Part shown: positions 58,682-64,000 of the stretch, piece after piece | How positions within the stretch are numbered: the first letter of the stretch is position 1 | How the letters are laid out: each line of letters starts with the position of its first letter | Source: Crotalaria pallida | Lineage: Eukaryota; Streptophyta; Magnoliopsida; Fabales; Fabaceae | DNA: 64,000 bases | Reading direction: 5' to 3' | Assembly: GCA_037953625.1 (NCBI GenBank) | Contig: CM075651.1 | Coordinates: 162,883,501 to 162,947,500 of the forward strand | Program-made: the position numbers and the translations under genes | The notes under the pieces: generated by a model | What the model was told of the DNA's origin: nothing | Seen by the model: the letters and a program-made list of their open reading frames with translations, nothing else | Databases searched by the model: none

Positions 58682-59145
58682 TTAGGATATAAAATAAGAA
58701 ATAACAGGAGAACAAAATTATTAGAATTAGAGAGATCTAAAGGTGAAAAAAATGTAAAATTGAATGTGAGATCCTATTATAAATTTTTAATATTTTTGTT
58801 GAGGATAATGATTACTTTTTTTTTTAACAAATCGAGGATAATGATTTCACGTATAGATAATGATTAAATAAATTTGTGATTTATTAATATTTTTTTAAAT
58901 ACTTTTGCTGAGGATAATGATTACTTTTTTTCCAACAAATAATTTAGGATAATAATTTCACATACATATAATGATTAAATAAATTTAAATAATTTATTTA
59001 AATTTAAATTGTAATTTTATTAAAGATAATGATTATCTACCTACAAACTCTCTGGTGCGAGGAAAACTTCACGGAACAAACGTGGTGTCTTGAAAATTTC
59101 TCCGGCAAATGTGATGCCTCGAAAAAGGATACTTTTATATATAGA

Positions 59146-60331
59146 TAATAGATTATTGAATTAATGATTGATCAGTTTATTAGACAAAATATTAAAAGCG
59201 GATTCCCTTATTTTTTTTATTTTTCAAAATAATACCATCTTTTTGAAACGGATAGATTAATACCATAACTACTTTCAAATATTATTTCCCTTTTTCTCTT
59301 TCTTTCCCAAATTCTTCTAAACCATATTTCACCCATTCCCAAATTATGATATGTAGAAGCAGCAACACAAATGTTTTTGTTTTGCTTTATTTGAAAAAAA
59401 AAAATGTTTAGAGACTTATAAATCTACAAACTTACACGTAAGATTAAGAACACTTATTATTTTTAAGTTAAAAAAAATTAAATAAAAGAACTTAAATGAC
59501 AAATGTCAAGACTTATGAGTAGGTCTCTTTATGTAGATCTCTCAATCATTGCTCATTCTAAAATATCACAGTTTATCAAAATATTAAATATAGAAAGAGA
59601 TAGCATACTCTAGATTTCATATTTATTAAAACTTTTGAAATATGGACTCCTAAATTAGTGATATACTTGTTGTATCAAATATATATTGAATATCGATATA
59701 AATACGATATCCTTTTTAATACTTGTAACTAGTATATTTATTTTTAGGTATATTTGCAAACCTTTGTCTAGGAAATGCGATTCCTATTAGTTCTTTGACT
59801 GCAATATTCATATCTTTTACCACAAAATCAAATGTTTACAACATCATGAAATTTTTATAGGTACCTCACATAAATTTTTTTATGGGATCTGGTCAGAAAA
59901 ATAACTAGTATGATATGTTTCTTTTTAATAATTTTTTTTGGACAACTCCAAGTCAAAAGAAACAAATAAATAAGGAGATTTTAGGAATTTTAACCATTAA
60001 AATAAAGTTTACAGATACGTTAATATAATGAATAATAAAAAAATATATGTATAAAAAATTGAAAATTGGAACATGTTCGCAACATTGAAAATTAAAAGAA
60101 TAAGGCGTTAGGGCATAATATTCGTAACATAGTTTTGAGAGAGTCTTGAAACCAAATTTTTTTTAAAACTCTACTATTTTTTAAAATATGGTGGGCGGTC
60201 TTAAGTTATGCCTTTTAAATTAAAGAGTTGAGTTAAGATTTTGTGGGATCTAAATTTTTTATACTTTCTATTTTTTTACTCTTCATCATCCTTATAATAT
60301 TAATGAATAATAATAATAATAATAACTTTTT
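59146..60331. other. AT-rich intergenic DNA
   Basis: No gene or repeat was recognised in this stretch apart from short A and T runs. Confidence 0.5.
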
Positions 60332-60348
60332 TTACTTTATGTCATTTT

Positions 60349-60447
60349 TTGGTTTACATGAGAGGTCTGAGACTAGAACCCATGACCTGGGGGAGGGGAA
60401 AATCCTAAGTGTCCCCGCAGACATCAACTGAGCTGTCTTACGCAGAC
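60349..60447 (-). mobile_element. Very short (99-bp) tRNA-derived SINE
   Basis: TTACTTTATGTCATTTT flanks it exactly at 60332-60348 and 60448-60464. On the minus strand the body contains 'agctcagttgatgtctg' (A-box-like) and 'catgggttctagtctc' (B-box-like), and ends in an A run. Its length hardly exceeds a tRNA. Confidence 0.85.
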
Positions 60448-60654
60448 TTACTTTATGTCATTTTACTCTGCATCACACCAACAATAATGAATAATAAATC
60501 ATATGAATCTGAATCACGTTGTATTTTTTTTAATAGATTTTACAATTTTAAGTAGCTATCATTACCTTTCAGAAAAATAAAAAGCTATGATCGTCTCACT
60601 TCAATTATTATAATATAAATTATTATTCAATTTTAATTTTAAATTTTATATATT

Positions 60655-60803
60655 TTTTTTTTGGTGTTCACCAAGGCTATCCCCCAGCCGACAGCCGAAG
60701 TGAGTTTTGCCTCTGTCAACAAAGCTTTTTCCATGCCCACGGCAACCCCTGACATCATACTTAAGGAACCCAGCTATCTACCAACTGTGTTGGGCTTTGT
60801 TGG
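60655..60803 (-). mobile_element. SINE with 17-bp target duplication
   Basis: TTTAAATTTTATATATT flanks it at 60638-60654 and 60804-60820. The T run at the left is the tail. The body on the minus strand has 'acagttggtagatagctgg' and no open frame of note. Confidence 0.85.
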
Positions 60804-60820
60804 TTTAAATTTTATATATT

Positions 60821-61093
60821 ATTTGAATGCAAATATATTTTTTAAATTTTTTTTAATTAATATTGGATTAAAAAAAAATATTTAAGATAATTTAGGAAGA
60901 AATAATAAATAATTAAACGGATTTGTAGTAGATGGCAAGATCCGAAGGAGAGTCAGGGATCGAAACAGTTTCTTCTTCCGATTACGGTAGGCGATGGTGA
61001 TGGTGATGATGATGATGCTATGATTATGATTATGATTATGATTATGATTATGATTAATTGTGTATGATCATAATAAGTTGTTTGAGTATAGTG
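60821..61093 (+). promoter_or_regulatory. Promoter and leader of the methyltransferase gene, with upstream ORFs
   Basis: Two upstream frames lie in the leader: ATG at 60993 to TGA at 61020-61022 (9 codons, M-V-M-V-M-M-M-M-L) and ATG at 61019 to TGA at 61064-61066 (15 codons of mostly M-I), built from a GATTAT repeat. Both would precede the main start at 61094 and could lower its translation if transcribed. An in-frame ATG at 61064 is also available as an alternative start. Confidence 0.55.
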
Positions 61094-62599
61094 ATGGCGC
61101 TCGATGCATCAACCTTTGAAACCATATCCCCTTGTCGTCGCTTTATCACTTTCACTATACCAAATCCCATTTCTTCAGATTCTTCTTCACCACTTCTCCG
61201 TGTTGCTGTTCTTGACTCTCCCATCCAACAACAACAAGAACAAGTTGCTGCTATGTTTGTTCCTCAAGGCCGTGAATCCGATTGGATCTTCTCTACCCAA
61301 TCTGGTCAACTCCAACTTCTCTTCACCTCTCCAACTTCCATCTCCCGTTTCATTTTGATTGGACCTAACCATTTCAATTTCAAATTCAACGATCATCATC
61401 ATCATCATGATGATGATGATGATGATTTCTCGCTGCAGCGGCGCGTTTATCGTCGTCCGTCCAAAAATTGCTCCTTGCAACAGCAGCAACAGTTCGAGGT
61501 GTGGTCAAAACCACTTCTCCTAGCTTTATCTCCCAGACATTTGTTCCGAAACGGTATCCCTCATATACCCATTTTGAGTTATCAAGATAATTTAGTTTCC
61601 AGCTTAGTCATTCATCAATGTGTTGGTTCTCGTGTTGGCCAACTGTTGGTGGAAGATGTTGAAATTGAAATTGAAATTGAAATGGCTGAAGGTGTTGAAA
61701 TTGAAAGCGAGGGTGGCGAGGAGGTGCGTACGAGGGAATTTCGGAGGCGGATGAGGTTCAAGAGGATGCCTAATTTTATTCAAACGGAGATTCCTATCGT
61801 TCCGGAGAGGGATCCTGGCTCGAATGGCGCGAGGATTGGCGGCGTAGTGGGTTTTGTGCCTGATATTCGAGTTTTGGTACACCCTTACCTGCCTCCGATG
61901 GTGGCTAGTCTTTCGTTGATTAGTGAATATTTGGACGGACGTATTCGAAACGGGTTTAGACCGAGAGCTTTGTGCCTTGGAGTTGGAGGTGGGGCTTTGA
62001 TTACTTTCTTGACGACTCAATTGGGTTTTGATGTCGTCGGAGTAGATAGTGATAGGGAGGTTTTGAGGGTTGCGAAGCGCTACTTTGGATTAGAAGAGGG
62101 CGATTGCACGCGTGTTGTAGTTGGAGATGCCATTAAATATTTGAAAAATCTCGCATGCCATGGACGTCTGCCAAATATGAATTCTTTCGTCGATTGTGAG
62201 CTTAATGGCTCGCTGGATGGCGATGTTGTCAACCATAAATTTGATGTTGTTATGGTTGATTTGGATTCTAGTGATATAAGGAGTGGTATGAGCTCTCCAC
62301 CGTTGGAATTTGTTAGAAAGAACGTTCTTCTTGATGCTAAATTAGCTCTTTCCGAAACTGGAATTCTCGCTATTAATGTTATTCCTCCAACAAAGTCTTT
62401 CTATGAGAACCTGGTAAATCATTTTCTTCAAGTTTTCCAAGAGCTGTACAAGATAGATGTCGGGAACGGTGAAAATTTTGTTCTTATTGCCGCTGCGTCG
62501 CCTCAGGAGTTTCCAGTTGGGAATTGCGGTAATTCTTTTCTTAAGCGACTGAAATCAGTTATTCCAGAAGCAAACATAAATTCCATTACAAAGATATAA
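61094..62599 (+). CDS. SAM-dependent methyltransferase-like protein (METTL13-type fold)
   Basis: This is an intronless frame of 501 residues. The N-terminal half (about 1-200) has no recognised enzyme motif; it includes a histidine run followed by an aspartate run (about residues 100-112). After FRRRMRFKRMPNFIQTEIPI comes a Rossmann-type methyltransferase domain: VHPYLPPMVASL, then motif I LGVGGG (glycines at 296-300), the acidic residue of motif II in VGVDSDRE (D318), GDAIKYL (motif III-like) and FDVVMVDLDSSD. The order resembles the spermidine-synthase-like C-terminal domain of METTL13 proteins, which methylate elongation factor eEF1A in animals; the plant substrate is unknown. The start at 61094 is chosen because it begins M-A-L-D-A-S in a good context. 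Confidence 0.85.
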   Translation: MALDASTFETISPCRRFITFTIPNPISSDSSSPLLRVAVLDSPIQQQQEQVAAMFVPQGRESDWIFSTQSGQLQLLFTSPTSISRFILIGPNHFNFKFNDHHHHHDDDDDDFSLQRRVYRRPSKNCSLQQQQQFEVWSKPLLLALSPRHLFRNGIPHIPILSYQDNLVSSLVIHQCVGSRVGQLLVEDVEIEIEIEMAEGVEIESEGGEEVRTREFRRRMRFKRMPNFIQTEIPIVPERDPGSNGARIGGVVGFVPDIRVLVHPYLPPMVASLSLISEYLDGRIRNGFRPRALCLGVGGGALITFLTTQLGFDVVGVDSDREVLRVAKRYFGLEEGDCTRVVVGDAIKYLKNLACHGRLPNMNSFVDCELNGSLDGDVVNHKFDVVMVDLDSSDIRSGMSSPPLEFVRKNVLLDAKLALSETGILAINVIPPTKSFYENLVNHFLQVFQELYKIDVGNGENFVLIAAASPQEFPVGNCGNSFLKRLKSVIPEANINSITKI

Positions 62600-64000
62600 T
62601 GTCTCTCTTTGAGTGGCAAATGCTCTTTAAAACAATCATCAGAATGGTTTAACTGATATTGTCCTGTCTTAGCAGATTGGTGAATTTTTCGTATATTATG
62701 TTATTCACATTGCGGGAAAAAAAGGATGTGTTTAGAATTTTGAACCTAACAAAATGTGAGGGGTGGATCTGACAATGGTAAGATTGGGAAGGCTGGGGTT
62801 CGTTTGGTGTTCAAGTAGCTCTGATTTGTTCAAGATTTGGGGTTTGCTTCATGATGTGTTCTTGTGGTTGCTAATTGCTATGAGATGAGTGTTGTTGCAG
62901 GGTTAATGTTTCAGATGTGAATCAGAAGAGAAGCCATTCGTGGAAGGGTCTATATAGCAGCTGTGGTGACGACCCGAGACCATTTTCGTTAGAGTTTTGA
63001 TTATGATCAACTCAGGTGCCAAATATTTTAGGAGAGGATGGAAGGGTCGATTTGCAAAAGTGCAAACAATTGGGACCTAAATATATGCTTTTAAGTCTAG
63101 CAGCTAAATTGTACCCTAATGTTCAAGGGGGTAAATTGCATTTCTTCCTTGAATTATCATTCATAGAGTACAAGGTAATAATAGGAAGTAGTATAAGCTA
63201 GTTCATTTTCAGGTCTACGAAAGAAGGATCGTATTCACAATTTCATTCTAATCTCATAAGATAATTAGATGTTCCAATTCTTCTTGCCTGGCAATCAAAC
63301 TAGTGTAACCTGCGCAATCAAACTATGTCTTCGACTCAAAATGCCAACCCATTGATTATACGAGAGCAGATAAAAAGATGGGTAAATGTCTTGCAAAATG
63401 CTGAACTTTGCGTCTACTTTTTGTTCGACTTGGTTATTTCATAAGATGTTAAAAGTGGTACTATATTGCTACAGAAAGATGTAATTTTTGGGATTTTCGA
63501 AAGAGTGACTAATGCTAATTTATGATTGTTTTACCACTTCTAGTTTTATAATGATAATAAATAAGATGTATAGTAAACGTAATTGAATATGCACGTCATA
63601 ACTAGGTGTAGGTGTATCATTCAATAACAAGTACAGTCTTGAAAATAGATCTTTATTAAAAAAACACTGAATTAGAGAAAATCACACAAAAATAGAGCTA
63701 AAGATCCAAAATATCGTTACTAATGTTACAAGGAAAAATGCATTTCACCTTCCTAAACTTCGAGTCATGCACACTTCAACTTCTAAACTTTAGAGGTGCT
63801 AATATGCAATTTTATCCTTCTTCTATTTCTCACAAGGAAGAAATGAATTACATTTACCGAAGATTAGAGAGAGATCATACACAGATGCGCGTAATTAGTC
63901 CCGTGCAAAAATCAAATTGCCTGTCATTAAATGCTATTCCTTAACTGGAATTGAGACAAAATGTAGTGAATGCTAGCTTGGTACAATGTATTTATCAGAA
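62600..64000. other. Downstream flank of the methyltransferase gene
   Basis: The first few hundred bases are the likely 3' untranslated region. Short open frames (63016-63201, 63723-63944) show no domain. No RNA gene or clear repeat was seen before the window ends. Confidence 0.5.

Larger units (their letters stand above)
55921..59145 (-). mobile_element. Helitron 2, non-autonomous, ATG8-capturing
   Basis: On the minus strand it starts TCTATATATAAAAGTATCC (59145) after an A and ends CCGTGCATTGCACGGGG-TAAGAGCTAG (55921) before a T, the same ends as Helitron 1. Body sequence is shared with Helitron 1 along most of the length (for example 'aaatgcaatatgttaaccaa'-type phrases and the ATG8 fragment). 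It has no Rep/helicase. It has its own extra segment (about 57430-57800) not in Helitron 1, and it lacks Helitron 1's SINE and Pack-MULE. Confidence 0.87.

Noticed and set aside
61187..61489. Minus-strand open frames over the methyltransferase gene
   Set aside because: Shadows of the coding strand, created by the His/Asp and Gln runs.

Overview
The window is nuclear DNA from a flowering plant. It has a very AT-rich background, intron-split genes with GT..AG borders, a CYP77A-type P450, a CTR1-like Raf kinase, a nuclear tRNA-Arg, and dense plant transposons (CTCCCTCCG-type MITEs, Helitrons, Mutator-like elements, tRNA-derived SINEs, L1 and RTE LINE remains, a Cassandra-type LTR). The repeat mix suggests a eudicot, perhaps a papilionoid legume, but the species is an inference only.

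Host genes are few and widely spaced. From left to right they are: an intronless CYP77A cytochrome P450 (7208-8782, minus); tRNA-Arg(UCG) (19404-19477, plus); a small intronless, probably plastid-targeted membrane protein (22591-23076, plus); a 16-exon CTR1-clade Raf-like protein kinase (28151-37760, minus), whose exon phases all agree and give 718 residues; a 5-exon OTU-domain cysteine protease (40859-43417, minus, 312 residues); a decayed two-exon Myb/SANT-like gene (53295-54586, minus) with one apparent frameshift; and an intronless SAM-dependent methyltransferase-like protein (61094-62599, plus). These genes do not form a pathway. Each has its own promoter and they are separated by repeats.

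The rest is a layered transposon landscape. Positions 1-5776 hold two long inverted-repeat elements, one carrying pieces of a cationic amino-acid transporter gene, then TA-flanked MITEs and a retroposed sequence with an 18-bp target duplication. Positions 9.3-22.5 kb hold Mutator-like foldback elements, a 5'-truncated L1-type LINE, a SINE, a giant palindrome of about 1.4 kb, a 445-bp tandem repeat and a MITE directly upstream of the plastid protein gene. Positions 43.7-48.1 kb hold SINEs, another long-TIR element and a Cassandra-type LTR with 5S-like sequence.

The most striking part is 48.4-59.1 kb. Two Helitrons of one family lie in opposite orientation (48431-52790 plus; 55921-59145 minus). 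Both carry a fragment of an ATG8 autophagy gene. The first has been invaded by a SINE and by a 1701-bp Mutator-like element with an exact 9-bp target duplication, which itself carries the first coding exon of an AUX1/LAX auxin-influx-carrier gene. This part of the window therefore shows capture inside capture. All assignments come from reading the sequence and knowledge of the families; no database search was made.
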